This document shows positions 53,433 to 62,502 of a stretch of DNA of 64,000 nt, in pieces; position 1 is the first letter of the stretch, and each line of letters starts with the position of its first letter. The notes below the pieces were generated by a model, which was not told the origin of the DNA, searched no databases, and worked only from the letters and a program-made list of their open reading frames with translations. A program made the position numbers and the translations under genes. The DNA is taken from positions 1 through 64,000 of the forward strand of contig JBFMFR010000028.1 in the NCBI GenBank assembly GCA_040752025.1, in the 5' to 3' direction. Source of the stretch: JBFMFR01 sp040752025. Lineage in GTDB: Bacteria > Chloroflexota > Anaerolineae > Anaerolineales > UBA4823.

Positions 53433-53656
53433 TTTCTGGATCGAACGGAGCGGATCTCTTGGGCGATGTCTTGCTCGCTGATGCCTCGCTCTTGCGCCAA
53501 GGCCTGTGCTTTATCCAGTGCAGATAAAAAATTGCGCTCCAGGGTCTCATCATCCGGTAGGCTGTATTTTAAATAACGCACAAAAGCCAGTACATCTACC
53601 TGTCGCTCTGGGGGCAGCGTCTCGAGTTCGCGCATCAATAAAGGGTTGATTGCCAT
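53429..53656 (-). CDS. Probable antitoxin for the PIN toxin
   Basis: The 75-residue product (ELETLPPERQVDVLAFVRYL, then a charged tail QEIRSVRSRK) is DUF2281-like in its first half, a common antitoxin type. AAAGGAAAATGCG precedes the ATG at 53656. The four-base overlap with the PIN gene indicates coupling. A longer frame to 53746 is not supported. Confidence 0.75.
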   Translation of the reverse strand: MAINPLLMRELETLPPERQVDVLAFVRYLKYSLPDDETLERNFLSALDKAQALAQERGISEQDIAQEIRSVRSRK

Positions 53657-53736
53657 CGCATTTTCCTTTCTACTTCTCCCTTCAGTATATCTCAATCGCC
53701 CATAAAATAAAAGGATGGCGACAGTGCGCCGTTGAA

Positions 53737-54129
53737 TCAGCGCCAAACTGCCAGCCCCAGGTGCTCTTCGAAGGGGGTGAAGTCAGCATCGCTGTGCAGA
53801 AGAGCGCAGCCCGTGGTAATGCAATAAGTGGCGATCATACAATCGATGGTCTTGCGCACAGTGATGCCCTGCTTGCGCAGAGCCCTGTAGTTCCGGGCGC
53901 TCTGTACTGCTAGAATGGGGGAGAGCAGGCTTACCTGTTCAAAGTGTTGAAAAGCCTGCAAGGCTTGTTCGAACTCTGAATCCAGGTGAAAACCTTGCAG
54001 CACTTCAGCCAGGATCAGATCGCCCACCAGCAAGGGCTGGGTGCCAAGCAATACGTCCAGCGTTTCGGTTTGTGGTGTCCCCCAACCGTTGAAGTAATCG
54101 ACCCACACCGATGAATCGACCAGAATCAC
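53737..54129 (-). CDS. vapC: VapC PIN-domain toxin
   Basis: The 130-residue protein has the PIN motifs ILVDSSVWVDYF, LAEVLQGF, then TIDCMIATYC and HSDADF. VapC toxins cleave tRNA or rRNA. It is four bases behind its antitoxin gene. The family assignment is strong; the target is unknown. Confidence 0.9.
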   Translation of the reverse strand: MILVDSSVWVDYFNGWGTPQTETLDVLLGTQPLLVGDLILAEVLQGFHLDSEFEQALQAFQHFEQVSLLSPILAVQSARNYRALRKQGITVRKTIDCMIATYCITTGCALLHSDADFTPFEEHLGLAVWR

Positions 54130-54132
54130 GGC

Positions 54133-54345
54133 TTATTCTCCATCGTGCAGGTAGCGCCCACGGCGCATTTCATCCAGGCTGCCTTCCCAGTGCAGCTTGC
54201 CGCGCAAAGTGCGCACCTCCTGCTGCTGGCGCAACTGGATTAGAGTGCGCAGCGCTTCGTGGATCACCTCGCGTTTCGTTTTGATACCCGTAAGTATACG
54301 GGCGCGTTCGATCAATTCGTCATCGATAACTACATTGGTTCGCAT
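54133..54345 (-). CDS. vapB: VapB antitoxin
   Basis: The 70-residue protein starts MRTNVVIDDELIERARIL, a ribbon-helix-helix DNA-binding start, and has a toxin-binding tail (RGKLHWEGSLDEM). GGAGG lies just before the ATG. Direct repeats of TATGTGTAT and an inverted repeat upstream suggest its operator. Confidence 0.9.
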   Translation of the reverse strand: MRTNVVIDDELIERARILTGIKTKREVIHEALRTLIQLRQQQEVRTLRGKLHWEGSLDEMRRGRYLHDGE

Positions 54346-54360
54346 CATGCACCTCCGCAG

Positions 54361-54391
54361 TATGTGTATATTCTATTATGAATATGTGTAT
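54361..54391. promoter_or_regulatory. VapB operator candidate
   Basis: TATGTGTAT at 54361-54369 repeats at 54383-54391, 22 bases apart, about two turns. Between them ATATTC (54368-54373) and GAATAT (54380-54385) form an inverted repeat. This suits an RHH dimer pair. Confidence 0.5.
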
Positions 54392-54463
54392 TATGCAAGA
54401 TGGCATTCTGCCATCGCATTTCCCTTATGATCGCCCCTGGTGAAGCAGTGGTCGCTTCCGCTC

Positions 54464-55663
54464 TCAGCTTTCCTCGGCACGCGCCATGCGCCAGACGGCC
54501 AGGGCGAAGAACAGGATGGCATAGCCCCCCAGGGCGGCGGCGGGCAGCAGGGCCGAGGACAGCCCCAGGCCGCGGATGATGACGTTCTTGAAGCCGTCCA
54601 TGCTCCAGGCAATGGGGGAGAGGTGGCCGACGGCCTGGAAGGTGGGCCCGGTGACTTCCAGGGGCACCCAGGCCCCACCCAGGCCGGCCAACACGAACAT
54701 GGGCAGCAGCGAGAAAATCACCGCCTGCTCTTCGGTCTTGGCCATCACGCCGATCAGCAGGCCCAGGGCGGCGATGCACACGGCGCTGGCCAGGGCCACC
54801 AGCAGGGTGGCAGCCGGCTGGCTGAGGTAATCGACTTTGAGCAGTAATTGGCCAAAGACGATCAGCACGGCGAACTGGATGCACAGCAAGGTAAGGATGG
54901 CCAGGTAATGACCGAGCAGGATGTGCAGGCGGGCGGTGCGGGTAGTCAGAAGGCGCTGCAAGGCGCGTGACTTGCGTTCGTTGACCATGATCTGGGCGCT
55001 GGTGAGCAGGCCGGCGATGGCGAACTGCAGCATCATGCCAGGGGAGGTGTGGGCCAGGGCGGCGGAGGCGTCGCTTTTGTTCTGGATGGCCGAACTGGTG
55101 GTCTCGTTCACCCGGATGGGCGGTTCTTCCCAGGCTTCCAGGGCCTGCTCGAAGGTGTAGTCGAAGGGGGCCATGTCCCCGGCGGCGCGCTCCAGGATCA
55201 GGGCGGTGCGCAGGGCGCTCTCCAGGCGCTGGACGGCCGACAGGCTTTCGCTCTCGACGGTCATGCCGGTGGGGGTGGAGGTATCGCCGATGAAGGTCAG
55301 GCGCGGCAGTCGCCCGTGGAGCAGCTCGCTGCCGTAGCCGGGCGGTACGACCAGGGCGGCGGCCAGTTTGTTGTCGGCCACCAGGGCTTGCAGGTCGGCC
55401 TGGTTCGCCAGGAAAACTTTCTCCAGGCGGATAACCTGGGATGCATCCAGCAGGTTGTGCAGTTGTTTGCTCAGCCAGCTTCCATCCTGGTCCAGGAAAC
55501 CGACCGGCAGGCGCGAGTCGCTGATCTCTTTGCTGAAGCCGCCCGAAGCGAAGCCGAACAGCAGGGTGAAGGCCAGCGGCATGAACAGGTAGAACAGGAA
55601 GATCTTGCGGTCGCGCACGAGCTGGAGCAGGTCTTTGAGGGTGATGTCGAAGATGCGTAACAT
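54464..55663 (-). CDS. ABC-2 type transporter permease
   Basis: The 399-residue membrane protein has a first helix, a large extracellular loop, then five helices at the C-terminus with GLGGAWVPLEVTGP, of the ABC-2 (MarR/YhgE-like) kind. AGGAG precedes the ATG at 55663. It follows another ABC-2 permease gene by 11 bases; the two would form a heterodimeric exporter with the ATPase. The substrate is unknown. Confidence 0.88.
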   Translation of the reverse strand: MLRIFDITLKDLLQLVRDRKIFLFYLFMPLAFTLLFGFASGGFSKEISDSRLPVGFLDQDGSWLSKQLHNLLDASQVIRLEKVFLANQADLQALVADNKLAAALVVPPGYGSELLHGRLPRLTFIGDTSTPTGMTVESESLSAVQRLESALRTALILERAAGDMAPFDYTFEQALEAWEEPPIRVNETTSSAIQNKSDASAALAHTSPGMMLQFAIAGLLTSAQIMVNERKSRALQRLLTTRTARLHILLGHYLAILTLLCIQFAVLIVFGQLLLKVDYLSQPAATLLVALASAVCIAALGLLIGVMAKTEEQAVIFSLLPMFVLAGLGGAWVPLEVTGPTFQAVGHLSPIAWSMDGFKNVIIRGLGLSSALLPAAALGGYAILFFALAVWRMARAEES

Positions 55664-55674
55664 GGCCGGGGCTC

Positions 55675-56958
55675 CTAGGCGTAGCGCTTGCTGAAGCGCC
55701 ACACGCCAACGGTGAAGAAGACCACGCTCCACAGCAGGAGCACCAGCAGCACCGGCAGGATTTCGATGACCGGTGCGGCGCGCATGGCCATGACGATGCC
55801 CTTGGTGGCCCAGCCCTGCGGCACGATCAGCGCCACGGTGTCGCCCAGGCGCTCGGTGGTGGGGGTGCTCATGCTGAAGACGCGGATCATGCCCAGCATG
55901 CCGGTCAGGGTCAGCCCGCCGCCGAAGATGATGCCGCTCTGCTTGGTGTCTTTGAGCAGCGAGTTGACGAAGATGCCGGCCGAGGAGGCCGACAGGATGA
56001 TGCCGGCTGCCACCAGGGCGATGGAGCCCGGCGGGCCCCAATTGACGTTGAACATCAGCCGGCCGGCGATCATCAGCACGATCACCTGCACCAAGACAGT
56101 CAGGAAGACGGCCAGGAATTTGCCAGTCAGGATGGTGGCCACCGGGGTGGGGGTGGTGAACAGGCGCGGCAGGGTGCGCTCTTCTTCTTCGCGCAGGATC
56201 GATTCGCCCGTAGCCATGCCGGTGTAGAAGCTGTAGAAAATCATCAGGCCGCCCAGGATCGGGCCGATCATGCTGGCCAGGGGATCCTTGGTCTGCGGGG
56301 CGGGCCCTGGGCTGCGCTGGTCGAGCAGCTCGGCGGACAGGTCTTCGCTCTGGGTGGTGGGTGAATCCATGAATTCCTGGGCGACGCGCCCCACCAGGGC
56401 GTAATCTTCGTTCTCGCCCTGCTGGCGGGCCACGTCGATGGCGATCTTGATGCCCGACAGGCTGTCCATGAACTGGTTGAGGATCGATTTGACGATGCTG
56501 GGGCCCAGGGTCAGGGTGGGGTCCTGGTAGAACTCGATCACTGCTTCGCCATTGAGGTCGGCGAACTCCCGCGAGAAGCCGTCCGGGATGATCACGGCCA
56601 CCTGGGCCTGCTGGCTGTCGACAGCGGCTTTGGCGGCCTGGGCGTCGGCTGCCAGGGAGACCTCCAGCAGGTCGGCCATATCTTCGCTTTGCAGCACTTC
56701 CACCACCAGCCCGCTCAGGGTTTTGGCCTTGAAGTCGCCGGTGGTTTTGCCTGAATTCAGGCGCGGGGCGTTCTTGTCCAGGTTGGCGATGACCACTGTG
56801 GTGCGCGGCAGGCTGAAGCCGCCATCGTCGGCGATGCGGCCGAACATGATGTAGAACATGCCGGCCATCAGCAGGGGGATGCCGAACATGAAGACCAGGA
56901 TGGTCAGGCTGCGTAGCGAGCGCGTCATGTCCTTCAGGGCGATGTCGATGGCTTTCAT
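55675..56958 (-). CDS. ABC-2 type transporter permease
   Basis: The 427-residue protein has the same layout as its neighbour: one N-terminal helix, an extracytoplasmic region with a proline/asparagine-rich loop, and five late helices. It sits between the ATPase gene (gap nine bases) and the second permease gene, so all three are one operon. The AT loop ILREEEERTLPRLFTTP is the expected coupling helix region. Confidence 0.88.
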   Translation of the reverse strand: MKAIDIALKDMTRSLRSLTILVFMFGIPLLMAGMFYIMFGRIADDGGFSLPRTTVVIANLDKNAPRLNSGKTTGDFKAKTLSGLVVEVLQSEDMADLLEVSLAADAQAAKAAVDSQQAQVAVIIPDGFSREFADLNGEAVIEFYQDPTLTLGPSIVKSILNQFMDSLSGIKIAIDVARQQGENEDYALVGRVAQEFMDSPTTQSEDLSAELLDQRSPGPAPQTKDPLASMIGPILGGLMIFYSFYTGMATGESILREEEERTLPRLFTTPTPVATILTGKFLAVFLTVLVQVIVLMIAGRLMFNVNWGPPGSIALVAAGIILSASSAGIFVNSLLKDTKQSGIIFGGGLTLTGMLGMIRVFSMSTPTTERLGDTVALIVPQGWATKGIVMAMRAAPVIEILPVLLVLLLWSVVFFTVGVWRFSKRYA

Positions 56959-56967
56959 GGCTTGGCC

Positions 56968-57918
<951 letters not shown>

Positions 57919-57929
57919 AGGTTTTTGGG

Positions 57930-57957
57930 GACACGGATTTACACGGATGGCACGGAT
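57930..57957. repeat. Short tandem CACGGAT repeat
   Basis: ACACGGAT, ACACGGAT and GCACGGAT lie at about 10-base spacing in the 49-base gap between the kinase-MFS gene and the ABC operon. Similar runs are familiar intergenic repeats in many bacterial genomes. Confidence 0.5.
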
Positions 57958-57967
57958 ATTATTGGAG

Positions 57968-60229
57968 TTACAGGCGTTTGAAGGCGGGAATGGTGAGCAG
58001 GAGGACGGCGAGGGACAGGATAACGCTGAAGATGATGAAGCCGTTTACGGTGAAAGGTAAATAGAGTGTTATCTGGATCGCAAGCATAACGGCGAGGTAA
58101 GTGCAGCCATACACTCCGCCGAGGACCAGGCCAGAGCCCTGGGAAGTATGCCTGGATGCCAGGCTCCAAAGGCCGGGGATGAACAACCCGTAGGCCAGGA
58201 TCAACAGGCCCAGAACAAGGTAGAAAGCAAGAGTAGGTCTGAATGTTAGTGGAACTATGAAGATCAATGCTGAACTTAGGGCGATGGTTATCAGGGACGC
58301 ACGCAGTAGATTTTTTCCATTCGTGCGCCGGAGTAAAGTGCCCAACCCGAAGGCCTGGGCGAAAGCTAGCAGCAAAGAAAATACCACCCTCTCCGGAGTG
58401 TCTGGTTTCCAGTAGCCGGATTGGCCAACGAAAGGATAGATTTCCCTTGCTAGGTAGGCGGCAATTGGTGCAATACTCACGCGGCCTGCTCGATAATGAA
58501 TTAGAAGGGATGATACACTAGCGGCGCTGCTGGCTAGAAAAACTAGCAGTATTAGCCAGAACAATGGGGGGCGCGGAACCTGGTGGATGGCCTGGGCAGA
58601 TGTGCCTCGTGCAGGTACGCTGGGTCCGGCCGGGTTGGGCGCTGCCTTGAGCAGCCACAGGGCGATACCCAGTGCCAGGAGGCACGGTACGGCGGTGATT
58701 ATGAAGAATTTATTATCCCATTCTAAACGCTCATATAGTAATTGGGAGAAGATATAAGTAACCAAAGTTAGTGAGGCAGCCAGCCAGCCGAAGGCGATGG
58801 GGCGCTGCTCTTCGCTGACCAGATCGCTGGCGTAGGCCAGCGCCACTGACGCCGCTCCGGCAAAGCAGGCGCTAAATAGCAATTGGGCAAAGGGGAAAAT
58901 GATGCCTGGGTCATAAGCGGTAGCCAACATGGCCAGAGCGCTGCCCGCTGCGCTGAGCAGCAAGGCCGGGCGGCGGCCGCGGCGATCGGAGAACAAGCCC
59001 CACAGGGGCGCGACAAGACAGAAGAGCCCGATTTTGGCCCACAGGATGATCGTGTAGATTGTAGGTGAGCTCTGGAGTGAGGACCAGGAGTAGAGATACC
59101 AGCGTTTATCGGCCAAATAGTAGCCTAGCCCATACAACAGCACGAACAGGGCCAGGAAGGCCAGTTGGCGTTTGTTTTTTGCGGGGATTGGGGTGGATTG
59201 GGCGGAGGTTTGCGCCTTGGGGATGGCGGGGCGCAAGCCTTGCGCCCCTACGGGTTTGGGGGTGGGTGCAGGCTGGGGCGGGGTAACGGGGACCGGTTTG
59301 GGGGTCGAGGCGGGTTGGGCGGTGGAGGGCTGGGAGTCGGCGGCGGCCTGGGCTGCACCGGCGGGGGGGATCACCAGGGTGGCAGGGATGGGTTGGGGCG
59401 CGGGTGCTTCAGCCGGGATGTGTGCAGAGCCGGGCTGCAAGGCGGCGCGGAACTCGGCGATGCTCTGGAAGCGCTGTTTGGGGTCGACGGCCATGGCGCG
59501 GCGCACGGCGGCGCAGGCTTGCGGGGAGAGGGCCGGGTTGGCCTGTTCGGGGGGCAGGAGCGGGTCTTCGACCACGCGTTGGATACTCTCGACCGGCTGC
59601 TGGCCGGTGAGCAGGTGGTACAGGCTGGCTCCCAGGGCGTACACGTCGCTGCGGGCGTCGGTGTGGCCCTGGCCGTACTGCTCGTGGGGCGAGTAGCCGG
59701 GCGTGACGGCGCGGGCTCCGCGGGTGGTGCTCAAGTGCGGGTCGTAGATCTTGGCGATGCCGAAATCCACCAGCACCGCCCGGCCCTGCGGGGTGATCTT
59801 GATGTTGGCGGGCTTGATATCGCGGTGGATGATGGGCGGCTCGAGGGCGTGCAGGTGCGCCAGGGCCTCGCACACCTGGGCGGCCCAGGCCAGCGCCTGG
59901 GCTTCGGGCAGCGGGCCGCGGCGGGCGTCCAGCATCTGCTGCAAATCCTGACCCTCGACGTAATCCATCACCAGGTACTGGCCCTGTCCGGGGACGACGA
60001 AGTGGTCGATGACCTTGGGCAGGTTGGGGTGGGTCAGCAGGGTGAGGATCTGGGCTTCGCGCTTGAACTGGCGCTGCGCCTCGGGGGAGGTGTCCAGGTT
60101 CTCTTTGAGGGCGCGCGGACAGTCCAGGTTGGTGTCCCAGGCGCGATAGACCGCGCCGAAGCCGCCCTGCCCGAGCAGTTTGACGATGCGATAGCGGTTG
60201 TTGAGCACCTGGCCGGTGGCGAGTGGCAT
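57968..60229 (-). CDS. Ser/Thr kinase fused to an MFS-like transporter
   Basis: The 753-residue protein starts with a complete PknB-type kinase: GQGGFG (20-25), Lys42, HRD (135-137), DFG (155-157), ending about 265. A Pro/Ala/Thr-rich linker (about 266-350) leads to about twelve membrane helices. The MFS motif A is GLFSDRRGRR (411-420) and the second halfway motif VSEEQRPIAFGW follows. Kinases of this kind usually end in one helix and sensory repeats, so a whole transporter is unusual. It precedes an ABC exporter operon by 49 bases and may sense, or control, transport. Confidence 0.85.
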   Translation of the reverse strand: MPLATGQVLNNRYRIVKLLGQGGFGAVYRAWDTNLDCPRALKENLDTSPEAQRQFKREAQILTLLTHPNLPKVIDHFVVPGQGQYLVMDYVEGQDLQQMLDARRGPLPEAQALAWAAQVCEALAHLHALEPPIIHRDIKPANIKITPQGRAVLVDFGIAKIYDPHLSTTRGARAVTPGYSPHEQYGQGHTDARSDVYALGASLYHLLTGQQPVESIQRVVEDPLLPPEQANPALSPQACAAVRRAMAVDPKQRFQSIAEFRAALQPGSAHIPAEAPAPQPIPATLVIPPAGAAQAAADSQPSTAQPASTPKPVPVTPPQPAPTPKPVGAQGLRPAIPKAQTSAQSTPIPAKNKRQLAFLALFVLLYGLGYYLADKRWYLYSWSSLQSSPTIYTIILWAKIGLFCLVAPLWGLFSDRRGRRPALLLSAAGSALAMLATAYDPGIIFPFAQLLFSACFAGAASVALAYASDLVSEEQRPIAFGWLAASLTLVTYIFSQLLYERLEWDNKFFIITAVPCLLALGIALWLLKAAPNPAGPSVPARGTSAQAIHQVPRPPLFWLILLVFLASSAASVSSLLIHYRAGRVSIAPIAAYLAREIYPFVGQSGYWKPDTPERVVFSLLLAFAQAFGLGTLLRRTNGKNLLRASLITIALSSALIFIVPLTFRPTLAFYLVLGLLILAYGLFIPGLWSLASRHTSQGSGLVLGGVYGCTYLAVMLAIQITLYLPFTVNGFIIFSVILSLAVLLLTIPAFKRL

Positions 60230-60416
60230 GGCGGGATGTTCCTGGGCGAATTTGTGCTGGAAGGCAGCGCGGTGATTGGAAACTTGGAATAATTGTACTC
60301 TAAAATGACAGGCCGGAGTAGCCTAACTTAGACGGGCTGGTTGTATAATTGGCTGAACCCGTTTTCCCGATTTTACCTGCTAATTTCCATAGATGTTCCC
60401 ATACAAAGGAGGAAAC

Positions 60417-61970
60417 ATGCCATCTCGCCCAACTCCCCCGGGAAATCAAGCCTTTCAGCGAGTTTTATCACTTCTGGTGGTCTTGCTGGTCCTGTCGCTA
60501 GGCTGTAATTTGCTCAGCGCGCAGGCGCTCGAAACGGCGCGACCATCCCCCAATGCGGTTGGCGAGACGGCCCAGCCGCCGCTAGCAGCCTCCCCTGGCG
60601 CTACCGAAGAAGTTTACCCGCCCCTGGCGACCGTCACGCAGGGCCCGATTTCCGGCGAACTGGTGCAGCCCGCTGATTTCCTGTACCTGGGCGCATTCCG
60701 CCTGCCGAGCGATAGCGACCTGCCGCCGCAGACCTTCGCCTATGGCGGCAACGCTATGAGTTTCAACCCCGATGGCGACCCCGGGAACAGCGATGCCTTT
60801 CCTGGCTCGCTGTTTATCACCGGTCACGACCGGGTGGCTTATGGCGCTGTCCCGGATGGCAGCCGGTTCGCCGAGGTCAGCATCCCGCCTGCGGTCAACT
60901 CGCGTGATATCGAAGCTTTACCGCGGGCGAGCTTCACCCAAGATTTTCAGGATGTGACCGCCGGGCATTTCGGATCATTGAGCGAAATTCCTAAGATCGG
61001 CATCCAATACCTCAACCACGCCGAAACAGGCCCTAAGATCCACATCACCTGGGGTGTGCACTTGCAGCAGCTCGAGGACTTCATGCCTTCGCAGGCCTGG
61101 ATCAATGCTAATCTGGCGCATCCCGATTTCCAAGGCGAATGGTTCATCGGTGACCAAAACCCGAATAGCGTCAACGGCTACCTGTTCGATATCCCCACGG
61201 CGTGGGCCGATGCCCACACCCAGGGCCGCTACCTGGCTACCGGGCGCTTCAGCCCAGGCGGGATCGGCGGGATGGGGCCAACGCTGCTGGCCTACCGCCC
61301 GTGGCTGGATGGCGGGGCCGCGCCGCCCATGGGAACCCATCTGAGCGAAACGGTTTTGCTGCTGTATGCTAGGGCTCTGGATACCCCGGAGATTGTAAAC
61401 TGCATGGACGGTTACCAGCATGCCGACCAATGGGAGGGCGGCGCCTGGCTGACAACCGCTTCGGGTAAGTCGGCGGTGCTCTTTGCCGGCACGAAGTCCA
61501 CCGGCAGCAAGTACTGGTACGGCTATATCCACCCGACTGACCCGCAGGCCCCATGCATCGATTTGGACGAGACCAGCATGGTGACCTGCCACCTGGCGGA
61601 CGGTGCGCAGTGCCCGCCCGAGGATTACGTTCACTGTTGCACCGAAGGCGTGGACTGCGTCAGTGCCCGCGGTTGGTGGAGCACCCGTTTCGACGCCCAG
61701 TTGCTGCTCTACGACCCGGATGACCTGGAGCGGGTGGCTGCGGGAGAGCTGGAATCCTGGGTGCCGCAGCCCTACGCTGTGATCGATATCGACGAGCACC
61801 TGTACTTCAGCCCGCCAGACTGGGATCGTTATGCTCTGGGTTGGGATGACCAGCGCCATTCGCGCCTCGGCGCCGTGGCGTTCGACCGGCAGAGCGGCTA
61901 CCTGTACGTGCTGGAATTGCTCGGTGACAACGCCAAACCGATGGTGCACGTCTGGCAGGTGCTGCCGTAA
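60417..61970 (+). CDS. Lipoprotein of unknown function
   Basis: The 517-residue product has a lipobox (LVLSLGC), a Pro-rich region, and a long domain with YLGAFRLPSDSD, FITGHDRVAYG, YGYIHPTDPQAPCID and several Cys (CHLADGAQCPPEDYVHCC). It appears to be a single-domain propeller-like protein with repeated LLLYDPDD/ARALD elements, but I know no family. AAGGAGG precedes the ATG at 60417. A TATAAT at 60344-60349 may serve as -10. Confidence 0.75.
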   Translation: MPSRPTPPGNQAFQRVLSLLVVLLVLSLGCNLLSAQALETARPSPNAVGETAQPPLAASPGATEEVYPPLATVTQGPISGELVQPADFLYLGAFRLPSDSDLPPQTFAYGGNAMSFNPDGDPGNSDAFPGSLFITGHDRVAYGAVPDGSRFAEVSIPPAVNSRDIEALPRASFTQDFQDVTAGHFGSLSEIPKIGIQYLNHAETGPKIHITWGVHLQQLEDFMPSQAWINANLAHPDFQGEWFIGDQNPNSVNGYLFDIPTAWADAHTQGRYLATGRFSPGGIGGMGPTLLAYRPWLDGGAAPPMGTHLSETVLLLYARALDTPEIVNCMDGYQHADQWEGGAWLTTASGKSAVLFAGTKSTGSKYWYGYIHPTDPQAPCIDLDETSMVTCHLADGAQCPPEDYVHCCTEGVDCVSARGWWSTRFDAQLLLYDPDDLERVAAGELESWVPQPYAVIDIDEHLYFSPPDWDRYALGWDDQRHSRLGAVAFDRQSGYLYVLELLGDNAKPMVHVWQVLP

Positions 61971-62003
61971 CGCTCTCGGGTTTTGTGTTATACTGCAAAT
62001 AAG

Positions 62004-62477
62004 ATGTCCAGATTATACTGGCCTGTTTTACTAGTAGCAGCCCTGATCGTTTGCGCGGCACTCTCCGCCTGCGCCAGCCAGCCCGCCGCTTTGCCGACAG
62101 CCTCACCCAGCCCGATCCCATCTCCCAGCTCTACACCTATCCCAACCGCCGGCTCGAAAGCGCAGGCTACGCCCGCGCTGGAAGTTCTGGCGCTGCGGCG
62201 CAATCAGACCGGGGAGACCGTCACGCTGCATGTCGGGCAGGTGTTGTTCGTGGCCAACCCCAACCCTGCGCTGAACTGGGGGTTGGAATACGCCAACCAG
62301 ATCTTGCGGCGCGTCGAGCCGACTGCCGCGCAAGAGCAGGGCCAGCCCGGCTGGTATCTGCGCGCCCAGGCCAGCGGCGAGACGCAGCTAATGCTGACCA
62401 GCATGGCGGCCTGCGATAATCCGCCCTGCCCGCCAGCGGTGATGCAAATGGTTTTCTATGTCGAAGTCGGCCCCTGA
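62004..62477 (+). CDS. Small lipoprotein, possibly chagasin-like inhibitor
   Basis: The 157-residue product has a lipobox (LSACAS), a Ser/Thr/Pro linker, and a 100-residue strand domain with GETVTLHVGQVLFVANPN, WGLEYANQIL and a late MQMVFYVEV. This layout resembles chagasin (I42) cysteine-protease inhibitors, but the usual NPTTGY and RPWE motifs are altered. A TATACT at 61989-61994 ends nine bases before the ATG, again leaderless. Confidence 0.6.
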   Translation: MSRLYWPVLLVAALIVCAALSACASQPAALPTASPSPIPSPSSTPIPTAGSKAQATPALEVLALRRNQTGETVTLHVGQVLFVANPNPALNWGLEYANQILRRVEPTAAQEQGQPGWYLRAQASGETQLMLTSMAACDNPPCPPAVMQMVFYVEVGP

Positions 62478-62502
62478 TTCTCCCAAGGTGAGAGGCACCA
62501 AG

